This document shows positions 9,028-17,530 of a stretch of DNA of 40,951 nucleotides, one piece after another. The notes below the pieces were generated by a model that was given only the letters and a program-made list of their open reading frames with translations, did no database searches and had not been told where the DNA came from. A program made the position numbers and the translations under genes. Positions within the stretch are counted from its first letter, which is position 1, and the number at the start of each line of letters is the position of its first letter. This DNA comes from Lichenicola sp964247725 (lineage in GTDB: Bacteria; Pseudomonadota; Alphaproteobacteria; Acetobacterales; Acetobacteraceae), in NCBI GenBank assembly GCA_964247725.1, contig CAXTVM010000029.1, positions 1 to 40,951 of the forward strand, in the 5' to 3' direction.

Positions 9028-9789
9028 ATGCCGCTGCTCGAGCACCTGGTCGAGCTGCGCCGCCGGCTGCTGTGGTCGGTGATCGCCTTCGCGATCGCGT
9101 TCCTGGCCTGCTACCACTTCTCGCAGAGCATCTACACCTTCCTGGCGCAGCCGCTGGCTCGCATCATGCGCCAGAAGGGCGAGCAGCCGCACCTCATCTA
9201 CACCGCGCTCTACGAGGCGTTCTTCACCTACATCAAGGTCGCGGTGTTCGGAGCCTCGTTCCTGTCGTTCCCGATGGTGGCGACGCAGGCCTGGATCTTC
9301 ATCGCCCCCGGCCTCTACCGCAGCGAGAAGCGAGCCTTCCTGCCGTTTCTGATCGCCACCCCGATCCTGTTCTTCGCTGGGGCTGCGCTCGCATATTATT
9401 TTGTATTTCCAATAGCTTGGCGGTTCTTCCTGAGCTTTCAGAGCAATGGCGGCGGCGACCAGCTGCAGATCGAGCTGCAGGCCAAGGTGAGCGAGTACCT
9501 GGCGCTGGTGATGAAGCTGGTCATGGCGTTCGGCATCGCCTTCGAGCTACCGGTGGTGCTGACGCTGTGCGCCAAGGTCGGGCTGGTGACCTCGGCCGGT
9601 CTGAAGAGGGTGCGGCGCTACGCCTATGTCGGCGCCTTCGTCGCCGCCGCCATCCTGACCCCCCCCGACGTGATCACCCAGACCGGCCTCGCCGTGCCGC
9701 TCATCGTGCTCTACGAGATCTCGATCGTGAGCGCGCGGCTGGTGGAGCCCAAGCCCGACGTCGAGGCCACCGTCAGCGAGGAGGTGTGA
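9028..9789 (+). CDS. tatC: Sec-independent (Tat) protein translocase subunit TatC
   Basis: The 253-residue inner-membrane protein has the TatC pattern: MPLLEHLVELRRRLLWS at the N-terminus (the conserved H-L-x-E-L-R signal-peptide contact), six membrane segments, FPMVATQAWIFIAPGLY, the first periplasmic loops, and TPPDVITQ before the last helices. It is the core receptor and channel subunit of Tat export. The ATG at 9028 sits right at the conserved MPLL. Family members usually have about 10 residues before it, and in frame upstream there is LSENPINDQA beginning with CTG at 8998, 8 bases after a good GGAG; CTG may be the real start. The stop overlaps the serS start by one base. Confidence 0.93.
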   Translation: MPLLEHLVELRRRLLWSVIAFAIAFLACYHFSQSIYTFLAQPLARIMRQKGEQPHLIYTALYEAFFTYIKVAVFGASFLSFPMVATQAWIFIAPGLYRSEKRAFLPFLIATPILFFAGAALAYYFVFPIAWRFFLSFQSNGGGDQLQIELQAKVSEYLALVMKLVMAFGIAFELPVVLTLCAKVGLVTSAGLKRVRRYAYVGAFVAAAILTPPDVITQTGLAVPLIVLYEISIVSARLVEPKPDVEATVSEEV

Positions 9790-11072
9790 TGCACGACATC
9801 AAGGCGTTGCGCGCCGATCCTGAAGCGTTCGATGCGGACCTCGGCCGCCGCGGCATCGCGCCGGTGACGGATCGGCTGCTTGGCGCCGACGAGCGCATGC
9901 GCGGCCTGATGACCGAGCTGCAGACCCTGCAGACCCGCCGCAACGTGATCGCCAAGGCGGTCGGCCAGGCCAAGCGGTCGGGCGAGGACAGCGCCGCACT
10001 CGAAGCCGAGTCGCTGTCGATGCGGGCCGAGATGGACCGGCTGCAGGCCGAGGCCAACGCCGAGGATGCCGAGCTCGACCGGGCGCTCGCCGAGCTGCCG
10101 AACCGGCTCGACCCCTCGGTGCCCGACGGTGCCGACGAGGGCGCCAACGTGCTGGTGCACGAGCGCGGCACGCGCCGGAACTTCGACTTCCAGCCGAGGC
10201 AGCATTACGAGCTCGGCGAGGCGCTGCGCCTGATGGATTTCGCCGCCGCTTCGAAGCTCGCCGGCAGCCGCTTCGTGGTGCTGCGCGGCGGCCTCGCCCG
10301 GCTGGAGCGGGCGCTTGGCCAGTTCATGCTCGACCTGCACGCCACCGAGCACGGCTACCAGGAGCATGCCGTGCCGCTGCTGGTGAACGAGGCGGCGATG
10401 TACGGCACCGACAAGCTGCCCAAGTTCGCCGACCAGTCGTTCCGAACCGAGGATGGGCGCTGGCTGATCCCGACCGCCGAGGTGCCGCTCGCCTCCCTGG
10501 TGGCCGGCGAGATCCTGCCCGCCGCCCTGCTGCCGATGCGGCTGGCGGCGCTGTCGGCCTGCTTCCGCAGCGAGGCGGGTGCGGCCGGCCGCGACACCCG
10601 CGGCATGCTGCGCCAACACCAGTTCATGAAGGTCGAGCTGGTCTCGGTGACGCTGCCCGAGGAGAGCGAGGCCGAGCACGAGCGCATGACCCGGGCCGCC
10701 GAGACCGTGCTGGAGCGGCTCGAGATCCCCTACCGGCGCATGCTGCTGTGCGCCGGCGACACCGGCTTCGGCGCCGCCCGCACCTACGACCTCGAGGTCT
10801 GGCTGCCCGGCCAGGGGGCCTGGCGCGAGATCAGCTCCTGCTCCGACGCTCGCGACTTCCAGGCGCGCCGGATGAGCGCCCGGGTGCGGCGCGAGCCGGA
10901 GCCGGGTCGCCCAAAGCCTGGGCTGGAGTTCGTGCACACGCTGAACGGCTCCGGCGTTGCCGTCGGGCGGGCGCTGGTCGCGGTGATGGAGACCTACCAG
11001 CGCGCCGACGGCCGCATCGACGTGCCGGCGGTCCTGCGCCCGTATTTCGGCGACCTCGACATCATTGGGTGA
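9789..11072 (+). CDS. serS: Seryl-tRNA synthetase
   Basis: This 427-residue class II synthetase charges tRNA-Ser (and tRNA-Sec where present). The N-terminal long antiparallel coiled coil spans about residues 30-100. The catalytic core has motif 2 (CFRSEAGAAGRDTRGMLRQH followed by QFMKVE) and motif 3 (FVHTLNGSGVAVGRALVAVM). Length is normal. Its ATG overlaps the tatC stop (TGATG), so translation is coupled, and a TTG start for the next gene lies inside its last codons. The tatC-serS pair is a common alphaproteobacterial arrangement. Confidence 0.97.
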   Translation: MHDIKALRADPEAFDADLGRRGIAPVTDRLLGADERMRGLMTELQTLQTRRNVIAKAVGQAKRSGEDSAALEAESLSMRAEMDRLQAEANAEDAELDRALAELPNRLDPSVPDGADEGANVLVHERGTRRNFDFQPRQHYELGEALRLMDFAAASKLAGSRFVVLRGGLARLERALGQFMLDLHATEHGYQEHAVPLLVNEAAMYGTDKLPKFADQSFRTEDGRWLIPTAEVPLASLVAGEILPAALLPMRLAALSACFRSEAGAAGRDTRGMLRQHQFMKVELVSVTLPEESEAEHERMTRAAETVLERLEIPYRRMLLCAGDTGFGAARTYDLEVWLPGQGAWREISSCSDARDFQARRMSARVRREPEPGRPKPGLEFVHTLNGSGVAVGRALVAVMETYQRADGRIDVPAVLRPYFGDLDIIG

Positions 11073-13041
11073 GCCGCCGGACGCGCCGGGCCCGACGCCG
11101 GACGCCGGGTCGGCCGGTCCGGTCCCGCTCGAGCACGTCGTCAGCCTGATCCACGCCTACCGGCTGGTGCTGCGGCGCCCGGCCGACCGCCCCGGGCTGC
11201 GGCACCATGCCGAGATGCTGGCGGCGGGCGAGACGCTGCGCACGATCGTGGCTGCGCTGTTCGTCTCCGCCGAGGGCCGGCTGCTGTGGGGCGCCGACCC
11301 CGGCCTGCCGGCGGCGCGGCGGATCTGGGACGATGCCGTCCCGGTAGCTGTCGGGGCCGGCGATGGCGAGGCGGCCGACGCGTCCGGCGGATTTGCCGCC
11401 GCGTGGCGGATGGCCGGCGACCTGTCCGAGTTCGTCGCCCGCCTGGTCGCCGCCGGCCCGGTCCGCTCCGTGCCGGTGCTGCGGGCGCTGTTCCCGGACG
11501 GCGTCGATCCGGCGGACGATGCGGTCGGCCCGGCCTGGGCCTACCGGCTCTGGTCGCTGGAGGGCGAGCGCGCGCTGTCGGTGATCGCGCGGCGACTGTT
11601 CCCGGTGCTGCGGCTGGCCGGCCCGGTGATCGGGCTGGTGCTGGAGATGTCCGCCGGCGACGCCGCGCCGGCGCTGGCCGGCACCCTGGCCAGCCTGGCT
11701 GGGCAGACCTACGGCCGCTGGCGGCTGCGGCTGCGCGGGCCGTTGCCGGATGGGGTCGTGCTGCCGGCCGATCCTCGCATCGCGCTGGATGCACCCGGGG
11801 TTCGCCTGCCGGCATCATGGGTCGGATGGCTGCGTGCCGGCGACACCCTGTCCCCCGCCGCGCTGGCGTTGTTCGCCTATGCGGCGCTGCGGCGGCCCTG
11901 GGCGTCGGCGATCTATTGCGACGAGGACTGCCACACGGCGGCCGGGCTGCCGGTCCGTCCGTGGCTGAAGACCGCATGGGACGCTGACGCCGCCGAGGAC
12001 GCCGACCTCGTCGGCGGCGCCATGCTGTTCCGCACCCGTCGCCTGCGGCGTCATGGTGCCGGCCATCCCTGGCCCGCCGCCCTGGCAGGACGGATCGTCC
12101 ATCTGCCGGCGGTGCTCTGCCACCGGTGCGACGTGCCCGAGGCCGGCGCCGTCGCCCCATCCTCCGGGTGCCGGCCGCAGCCGCCCGTCCGGTCGGCGCC
12201 GAGCGTCTCGGTCGTGATCGCGACCCGCGACCGGGCGCCGCTGCTGGAGCGCTGCGTCGCCTCGCTGCGCGCCTGCACCGACTATCCGGCGTTCGAGATC
12301 GTGCTGGTCGACAACGGCAGCCGGGAGCCGGAGGCACTGGCGCTGCTGGACCGGCTGGAGCGGGACGGCTGCCGCCTGCTGCGGCGGCCGGGGCCGTTCA
12401 ACTGGTCGGCGCTGAACAATGACGGCGTGCGCGCCTCGACCGGCGAGGTCGTGGTGCTGATGAACAACGACGTCGCCTGCATCGAGCCGGGCTGGCTGCG
12501 GGCGCTCGCCGCCGGCTGCCAGCGGCAACGGGTCGGCGCCGTGGGGGCGCTGCTGCGGTTCGAGGACGGCGCGGTGCAGCACGCGGGCATCGTGGTCGGG
12601 CCCGGCGTGCGCGCAGCACATCTGTGCAGCGGCCGGCTGGTGCCGGGCGCCCGGCTGCAGGGCCTGGCCGCCGTCACCGGCGCCTGCCTCGCGGTCCGGC
12701 GCGCGGTGTTCGACCAGCTGGGCGGGCTCAACGAGGCGCTGCCGGTCACCTGGAACGACATTGATTTCTGTCTGCGCCTGCGCGAGCACGGACTGCGCGT
12801 GCTGCTGGCACGGGATGCGGTGCTGATGCACGCCGAGTCGGCCACGCGCAGCGCCGACGCCGATCCGGAGAATCAGCTCCAGCTCGCGCTGACCCGCGCG
12901 CGGATGGCCGAGCGCCACCGGCGCGCGCTGCGCGCCGACCCGTTCCTGAACCCGCTGCTCACCCAGGGCGATGGCGGCCGCCTGCTCGATCCGGCGGCGC
13001 CCGAGCGGCTGTGGTCGATCCTGCGCGGCGGCGGCCGCTGA
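11065..13041 (+). CDS. Glycosyltransferase, tandem GT2 domains with a DUF4214-like N-terminus
   Basis: The 658-residue protein has three parts. Residues about 22-75 resemble the DUF4214 repeat (AYRLVLRRPADRPGLRHHAE ending in SAEGRLLWG). Residues about 185-335 look like a shrunken GT2 domain that keeps IYCDEDCH but has lost much of the fold. Residues about 385-630 are a complete GT2 domain: SVSVVIATRDRAPLLERCV, LVDNGS, the metal-site MNNDV, then TGACLAVRR and WNDIDFCLRLRE. Such proteins transfer sugars in O-antigen or exopolysaccharide synthesis. The start is TTG at 11065, overlapping the serS stop, and is uncertain. Donor and acceptor cannot be inferred. Confidence 0.85.
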   Translation: MGEPPDAPGPTPDAGSAGPVPLEHVVSLIHAYRLVLRRPADRPGLRHHAEMLAAGETLRTIVAALFVSAEGRLLWGADPGLPAARRIWDDAVPVAVGAGDGEAADASGGFAAAWRMAGDLSEFVARLVAAGPVRSVPVLRALFPDGVDPADDAVGPAWAYRLWSLEGERALSVIARRLFPVLRLAGPVIGLVLEMSAGDAAPALAGTLASLAGQTYGRWRLRLRGPLPDGVVLPADPRIALDAPGVRLPASWVGWLRAGDTLSPAALALFAYAALRRPWASAIYCDEDCHTAAGLPVRPWLKTAWDADAAEDADLVGGAMLFRTRRLRRHGAGHPWPAALAGRIVHLPAVLCHRCDVPEAGAVAPSSGCRPQPPVRSAPSVSVVIATRDRAPLLERCVASLRACTDYPAFEIVLVDNGSREPEALALLDRLERDGCRLLRRPGPFNWSALNNDGVRASTGEVVVLMNNDVACIEPGWLRALAAGCQRQRVGAVGALLRFEDGAVQHAGIVVGPGVRAAHLCSGRLVPGARLQGLAAVTGACLAVRRAVFDQLGGLNEALPVTWNDIDFCLRLREHGLRVLLARDAVLMHAESATRSADADPENQLQLALTRARMAERHRRALRADPFLNPLLTQGDGGRLLDPAAPERLWSILRGGGR

Positions 13042-13115
13042 TCCCGGCGTGTCCGCGGCGGGTTTGACGATCGCCGCCGCGCATGGTTGCTGCGCGCTCC
13101 GGGGGAAGGATGGGG

Positions 13116-14588
13116 ATGGCACAGGCCGCAACGGTTTGGATCGACGTCGAGGACCTGTTCCAGTACGTGCGCCACAACGCGCGGCCGAGCGGCATCCAGC
13201 GGCTGACCTTCGAGCTCTACACCGCCCTGCAGCAGCCATCCGACTCCGGCCGCGCGGTGCGCTTCGTCCGCATCGACGCCGCCACCGACACGTTCCAGCC
13301 GGTGCCGTGGGACCAGGTGCAGGCGCTGTGCCGCAGCCTGACCCGCGGTCCGGCAAAGCCGCCGCCGAAGCCGCGGGCCCCGGGCCGGGCCACGTCGCGC
13401 AACCTCGTGATCGCGATCGGCGATCGGCTGCCGGGCTCGGCGCGGGCCTCGTTCCGTCGGTTCTGCACGCTCCAGGTCGCGGCGGCGCGCTCGCTGCGCA
13501 GCCTCGGCCGCGAGACGTTCGGCCGTGGCACGTCCAGTGGGGATAGCCCGGCGGCGGCACCGGTCTCCGACCCCGACCCGCGTCCCGCCGCCAACCCGAC
13601 GCTGCTCGACATCGCCCGCCCGGGCGACTGGCTGCTGTCGCTGGGCGCCTCGTGGCACCGCACCGATTACGGCCGGCTGCTGCGGCAGGCGCGCGAGGCC
13701 GGCCTGCGGGTCGGCATGCTGTTCTACGACCTGATCCCGCTGCGCCGGCCGGAATGGTGCCACTACACGCTGGTGGCGTCGTTCGGGGACTGGCTGGACG
13801 GCGTGCTGCCGTCGCTCGACCTGGTGCTGGCGATCTCGGACGCCACCGCCGCCGACGTCGACCGGCTGCTGGCCCGGCGCCCCGGCCGCCCGCCGGGTCC
13901 GGTGCGCCGGCTGCCCGTCGGCACCGGTTTCCCGGCCTCGATGGCCAGCTTCCGGCTCGAGCCCGAGCCGGTGCCGGACCATGCGCTGCCGCCGCCCGGC
14001 AGCTACGTGCTGTTCGTGTCGACCATCGAGGCGCGCAAGAACCACGTGCTGATGTTCCAGGTCTGGCGCCGGCTGCTGGCGACGCTGCCGCCGGCCGAGG
14101 TGCCGATCCTGGTGTTCGCCGGCCGCATCGGCTGGCTGGTGTCCGACCTCATGCTGCAGATCGCCAACACCAACTACTGCGACGGCAAGCTGCTGATCGT
14201 CGAGGACCCATCCGATGCGGTGCTGATGCGGCTCTACCAGGGCTGCCTGTTCACGGTGCTGCCGTCCCTCTACGAGGGCTGGGGGCTGCCGGTCACCGAG
14301 AGCCTCGCCGCCGGCAAGCCGTGCGTGACCTCGAACCTGAGCGCGCTGCCGGAGGCGGGCGGCGGCCTCACGCGGTTCCTCGACCCGTTCGACCTCAACG
14401 ACGCCACCCGGGTGATCGCCGAGATCCTGGCCGACCGCGACGGTCTGGCGCATTGGGAGCAGGAGGTCAGGCGCCGCTTCGTGCCGGTGCCCTGGACACG
14501 GTCCGCCGCCGTGCTGCTGCGGGCGCTCGACGCTCACGAGCACGCCGCCGGCGCGCCGGCCGAGCTTGCCCCGGCACACGATGCCTGA
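13116..14588 (+). CDS. Glycosyltransferase family 4 (GT-B), first tandem paralogue
   Basis: The 490-residue protein has an N-terminal motif seen in a GT4 subgroup (VEDLFQYVRHNARPSGIQRL) and a C-terminal GT4 domain with FVSTIEARKNH, the helix and pocket LPSLYEGWGLPVTESLA, and GKPCVTSNLSALPEA. The glutamates of the E-x7-E motif, in YEGWGLPVTES, bind the nucleotide-sugar donor. A Pro-rich variable linker lies at about residues 85-165. The start at 13116 is chosen because GGAAGG precedes it by six bases; ATGs at 13083 and 13110 are also in frame but lack suitable spacing. The next gene begins inside its stop (ATGCCTGA). Its product is closely similar to the next one, so they arose by duplication. 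Confidence 0.88.
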   Translation: MAQAATVWIDVEDLFQYVRHNARPSGIQRLTFELYTALQQPSDSGRAVRFVRIDAATDTFQPVPWDQVQALCRSLTRGPAKPPPKPRAPGRATSRNLVIAIGDRLPGSARASFRRFCTLQVAAARSLRSLGRETFGRGTSSGDSPAAAPVSDPDPRPAANPTLLDIARPGDWLLSLGASWHRTDYGRLLRQAREAGLRVGMLFYDLIPLRRPEWCHYTLVASFGDWLDGVLPSLDLVLAISDATAADVDRLLARRPGRPPGPVRRLPVGTGFPASMASFRLEPEPVPDHALPPPGSYVLFVSTIEARKNHVLMFQVWRRLLATLPPAEVPILVFAGRIGWLVSDLMLQIANTNYCDGKLLIVEDPSDAVLMRLYQGCLFTVLPSLYEGWGLPVTESLAAGKPCVTSNLSALPEAGGGLTRFLDPFDLNDATRVIAEILADRDGLAHWEQEVRRRFVPVPWTRSAAVLLRALDAHEHAAGAPAELAPAHDA

Positions 14589-16230
14589 CCCCGTCCCGGA
14601 CGCTGCGGCGCTGCCGCGGATCTGGTTCGATGCCGAGGACCTGTTCCACTTCGCCGAGCGCAACGCCCGGCCGACCGGCATCCAGCGGGTCTGCTTCGAG
14701 ATCTACCGCGCCGCCGTGGCCGATCCGGCGACGCGGCGGCGGGTGGGCTTCCTGCGCCATTCCACCACCGAGCGCGGTTTCGTCGAGGCCGGCTGGACCG
14801 AGCTCGAGGCGGTGTTCCGCCGCGTCACCGATCGGCCTCCGGCGGAGGCCACGGCCCCCGGGTCGCCGGCGCTCGCAGCCGCCTTGCCCGTATCGCCGCC
14901 GCCGCCGCCGGCAGCATCGGTGTCGACAGCGGCTGTGCCGGAGCCCGCATCCCCGCCCGCGAAGCGGGGGCGCCCACTGCCGGTCCGGCTGCTGAAGCGG
15001 GCGATCGGCCGCGTGCCCGAGCACATCCGGGGGCCGTCGGTGCTGTTCGCGGTGATGCAGGCGCAGGCGATCGGCGCCCTCGCCGGCACCGCCGGGCTGA
15101 CCCTGGCCGCGGCCGTCCGCCAGGGCGGCGCCCGCGTGCGGCGGCTACGGCTGTTGCCGGCGCGGCCGGCGCTGCCGGTGGGCGCCGCATCCCGCCGCGC
15201 CCCGGCGACGGTGCCCGTACCGCGCCGGCTGGCCGACATCGCCGGCCGCGGCGACCTGCTGGTGGTGCTGGGCTCGCCCTGGTTCGAGCTTGACTATGCG
15301 GAGCTCGCGGCGTTCGCGCGGGGCCGGCTCGGCATGCGGCTGGCGGTGCTGCTCCACGACGTGATCCCGGTGCGCCGTCCGGAATGGGTCGATCGCGGCA
15401 CCACCCGGGTGTTCCGCGACTGGTACGCCACCGTGCTGCCGCTGGCCGACGTCGTGCTGGCGGTCTCGCACGCCACCGCCGCCGACGCGACGCTCTGGTG
15501 CCGGCGCGACAACATCGCCCTGCGCGGTCCGGTCCAGCGCCTGCTGCCGCTGGGCACCGGCTTCGGCGGTGCCGGACCGGCCGCGGACCGGGCAGCGCCG
15601 GCGGCGCTTCCGGCCGAGCTGGCCGCCGCGCTGCAGGGACGGCCCTACGTGCTGTTCGTCTCGACCATCGAGGCGCGCAAGAACCACATGCTGCTGTTCC
15701 GCGTCTGGCGCCGGCTGCTGGACGAGATGGCGCCGGACCAGGTGCCGGACCTGGTGTTCGTGGGCAAGGTCGGCTGGCTGGTCGCCGACCTGATGAGCCA
15801 GATCGAGAACAGCCGCAGCCTCGATGGTCGCCTGCACGTGGTCGAAGGGCTCGACGACCCGGCACTTCGGGCGGTGTACGAGGGCTGCCTGTTCACCGCG
15901 TTCCCCTCCTTCTACGAGGGCTGGGGCCTGCCGGTGACCGAGAGCCTGGCGATGGGCAAGCCCTGCCTCGCTGCCAACGTGACCGCGTTGCCGGAGGCCG
16001 GCGGCACGCTCGCGCGATACTTCGATCCGTTCGACCTGAACGACGCCACCGCCGCGATCCGCGCCGCGATCGAGGACCGCCCTGGGCTCGCCGCCTGGCA
16101 GGAGGAGATCCGGCGCGAGTTCCGGCCGGTCGGCTGGGAGCGCACCGCGCGCGCCCTGCTGGCGGCGATCGACGTCAGCGGGGTGGGGCCCAGGGTGGGG
16201 CACGGAGACGCGCCGTCAGGTCCTCGATGA
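14581..16230 (+). CDS. Glycosyltransferase family 4 (GT-B), second tandem paralogue
   Basis: The 549-residue protein repeats the architecture of its upstream neighbour: AEDLFHFAERNARPTGIQRV at the N-terminus, a longer Pro/Ala-rich and basic linker (about residues 85-215), then the GT4 domain with FVSTIEARKNH, FPSFYEGWGLPVTESLA and ALPEAGGTLARYFDPFDLND. Strong similarity in both end domains with a divergent linker indicates tandem duplication followed by specialisation, perhaps adding successive sugars of one repeat unit. The ATG at 14581 overlaps the previous stop. The 3' end overlaps the convergent DUF815 gene by 56 bp, with the last 18 or so codons in the overlap. Confidence 0.88.
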   Translation: MPDPVPDAAALPRIWFDAEDLFHFAERNARPTGIQRVCFEIYRAAVADPATRRRVGFLRHSTTERGFVEAGWTELEAVFRRVTDRPPAEATAPGSPALAAALPVSPPPPPAASVSTAAVPEPASPPAKRGRPLPVRLLKRAIGRVPEHIRGPSVLFAVMQAQAIGALAGTAGLTLAAAVRQGGARVRRLRLLPARPALPVGAASRRAPATVPVPRRLADIAGRGDLLVVLGSPWFELDYAELAAFARGRLGMRLAVLLHDVIPVRRPEWVDRGTTRVFRDWYATVLPLADVVLAVSHATAADATLWCRRDNIALRGPVQRLLPLGTGFGGAGPAADRAAPAALPAELAAALQGRPYVLFVSTIEARKNHMLLFRVWRRLLDEMAPDQVPDLVFVGKVGWLVADLMSQIENSRSLDGRLHVVEGLDDPALRAVYEGCLFTAFPSFYEGWGLPVTESLAMGKPCLAANVTALPEAGGTLARYFDPFDLNDATAAIRAAIEDRPGLAAWQEEIRREFRPVGWERTARALLAAIDVSGVGPRVGHGDAPSGPR

Positions 16231-17050
16231 ACTGCCAGGCGACCCGGCCGGAGCGGGCGCCGCGGGTCATCGACCAGGCCAGCGCCTCCGCGCGCAGCCG
16301 CTCGGCCGGCAGGTCCAGGCCGCGGTCCGCCGCATAGGCCTCGACCATGGCGAGGAAGGTCGGCTGGTCGGCGGCGTGGAAGCCGATCCACAGCCCGAAG
16401 CGGTCGGACAGCGAGACCTTCTCCTCGACCGCCTCGGCCGGGTCGATCGCGGTCTGCCGCTCGTTCTCGATCATGTCGCGCGGCATCAGGTGCCGGCGGT
16501 TGCTGGTGGCGTAGAACAGCACGTTCGCCGGACGGCCGCGCAGCCCGCCGTCCAGCACCGACTTCAGCGCCTTGTAGTCGGCGTCCTCCCGCTCGAACGA
16601 GAGGTCGTCGCAGAACAGCACGACCTGCCGCGGGTGCCCGCGTAGCAGGTCGAGCAGCACGGCCAAGCTGGCGAGGTCGTCGCGCGCGATCTCGATCAGC
16701 ACCAGCGGCATGGCATCCGGCGGCAGTGCCAGGTTGGTCGCCTCGTGCACCGCCTTGACCAGCGACGACTTGCCGGTGCCGCGCGCGCCCCACAGCATCG
16801 CGTTGTTGGCCGGCAGGCCGCGCGCGAACCGCGCGGTGTTGTCCAGCAGCGTCCGGCCCTGGCGGTCGATGCCACGGAGCAGGGCGAGCGGCACCCGCGC
16901 CACCACTGGTACCGGCTCAAGCCGGCCGGGCCGCGGCACCCAGACGAAGGCGTCGATGCCGGGTGCCAGCGTCGCCTCGGCCGGCGGCGGCGACAGCCGC
17001 TCCAGCGCGTCTGCGATCCGTTCGAGCAGGGTTGCCAGCGATGCGTCCAT
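16175..17050 (-). CDS. DUF815 family AAA+ ATPase
   Basis: The 291-residue protein belongs to the DUF815 (COG2607) ATPases of alphaproteobacteria. It has a Walker A GARGTGKSS (residues 88-96), Walker B VVLFCDDLSFE with Asp148/Asp149, the sensor segment LFYATSNRRHLMPRDM, and a C-terminal lid ending in ARSGRVAWQFIEDL. Function is not known. The start at 17050 is preceded by GAGGA and puts the N-terminal helix MDASLATLLERIADALERL at the front; the frame stays open far upstream but without coding features. It diverges from yajC, a common pairing in Rhodospirillales-type genomes. Its 3' end overlaps the convergent glycosyltransferase gene. Confidence 0.9.
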   Translation of the reverse strand: MDASLATLLERIADALERLSPPPAEATLAPGIDAFVWVPRPGRLEPVPVVARVPLALLRGIDRQGRTLLDNTARFARGLPANNAMLWGARGTGKSSLVKAVHEATNLALPPDAMPLVLIEIARDDLASLAVLLDLLRGHPRQVVLFCDDLSFEREDADYKALKSVLDGGLRGRPANVLFYATSNRRHLMPRDMIENERQTAIDPAEAVEEKVSLSDRFGLWIGFHAADQPTFLAMVEAYAADRGLDLPAERLRAEALAWSMTRGARSGRVAWQFIEDLTARLRAPPWAPPR

Positions 17051-17143
17051 CGTGTCGTCCTCACCGAGCGGCTTCCTTGACGAACCGGCGGCGAAACCTA
17101 TGGTCCGCGGCGACCGGCCGCAACCCGCGCGCCCGCCCCGGAC

Positions 17144-17530
17144 ATGCCCTCCATGAGCCTGCTGATCCCGCCCGCCTTCGCCCAGGATGCCGCGCAAGGA
17201 AGCGGACCGCTCGGCGCGCTGTCGCAATATGCCGGCATCCTGCCGTTCATCCTGGTGTTCGGCGTGTTCTACTTCCTGCTGATGCGGCCGCAGCAGCAGC
17301 GGCAGAAGCAGTTGAAGGCGACGGTGGCGGCGCTGAAGCGCGGCGACCGCGTCGTCACCGCGGGCGGCATCCTGGGTACCGTGCGCAGCGCCCGCGACGG
17401 GGCGGCGGAGATCGAGGTCGAGATCGCCACCGGGGTGCGGGTCAGCGTGCTGCGCGACACCATCAGCTCGGTGGTGGCGGAGACGCCGGTCGCGGCCAAT
17501 GACTCGATCCCGGAGCGGCGGAAGAGTTGA
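17144..17530 (+). CDS. yajC: Preprotein translocase accessory subunit YajC
   Basis: The 128-residue protein has one membrane helix (about residues 29-47, ILPFILVFGVFYFLLMRPQ) directly followed by the YajC signature RPQQQRQKQ and a small soluble domain with LKRGDRVVTAGGILGTV. YajC associates with SecDF and SecYEG in the inner membrane. ATGs at 17144 and 17153 are both possible starts. In most proteobacteria secD and secF follow immediately; here the gene is followed, from the base after its TGA, by structured repeat B and then convergent sodB. secDF must therefore lie elsewhere. Confidence 0.94.
   Translation: MPSMSLLIPPAFAQDAAQGSGPLGALSQYAGILPFILVFGVFYFLLMRPQQQRQKQLKATVAALKRGDRVVTAGGILGTVRSARDGAAEIEVEIATGVRVSVLRDTISSVVAETPVAANDSIPERRKS

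Noticed and set aside
11141..12337. Arg/Pro-rich minus-strand frames opposite the glycosyltransferases
   Set aside because: Composition and position match antisense shadows, with no start signals or motifs.
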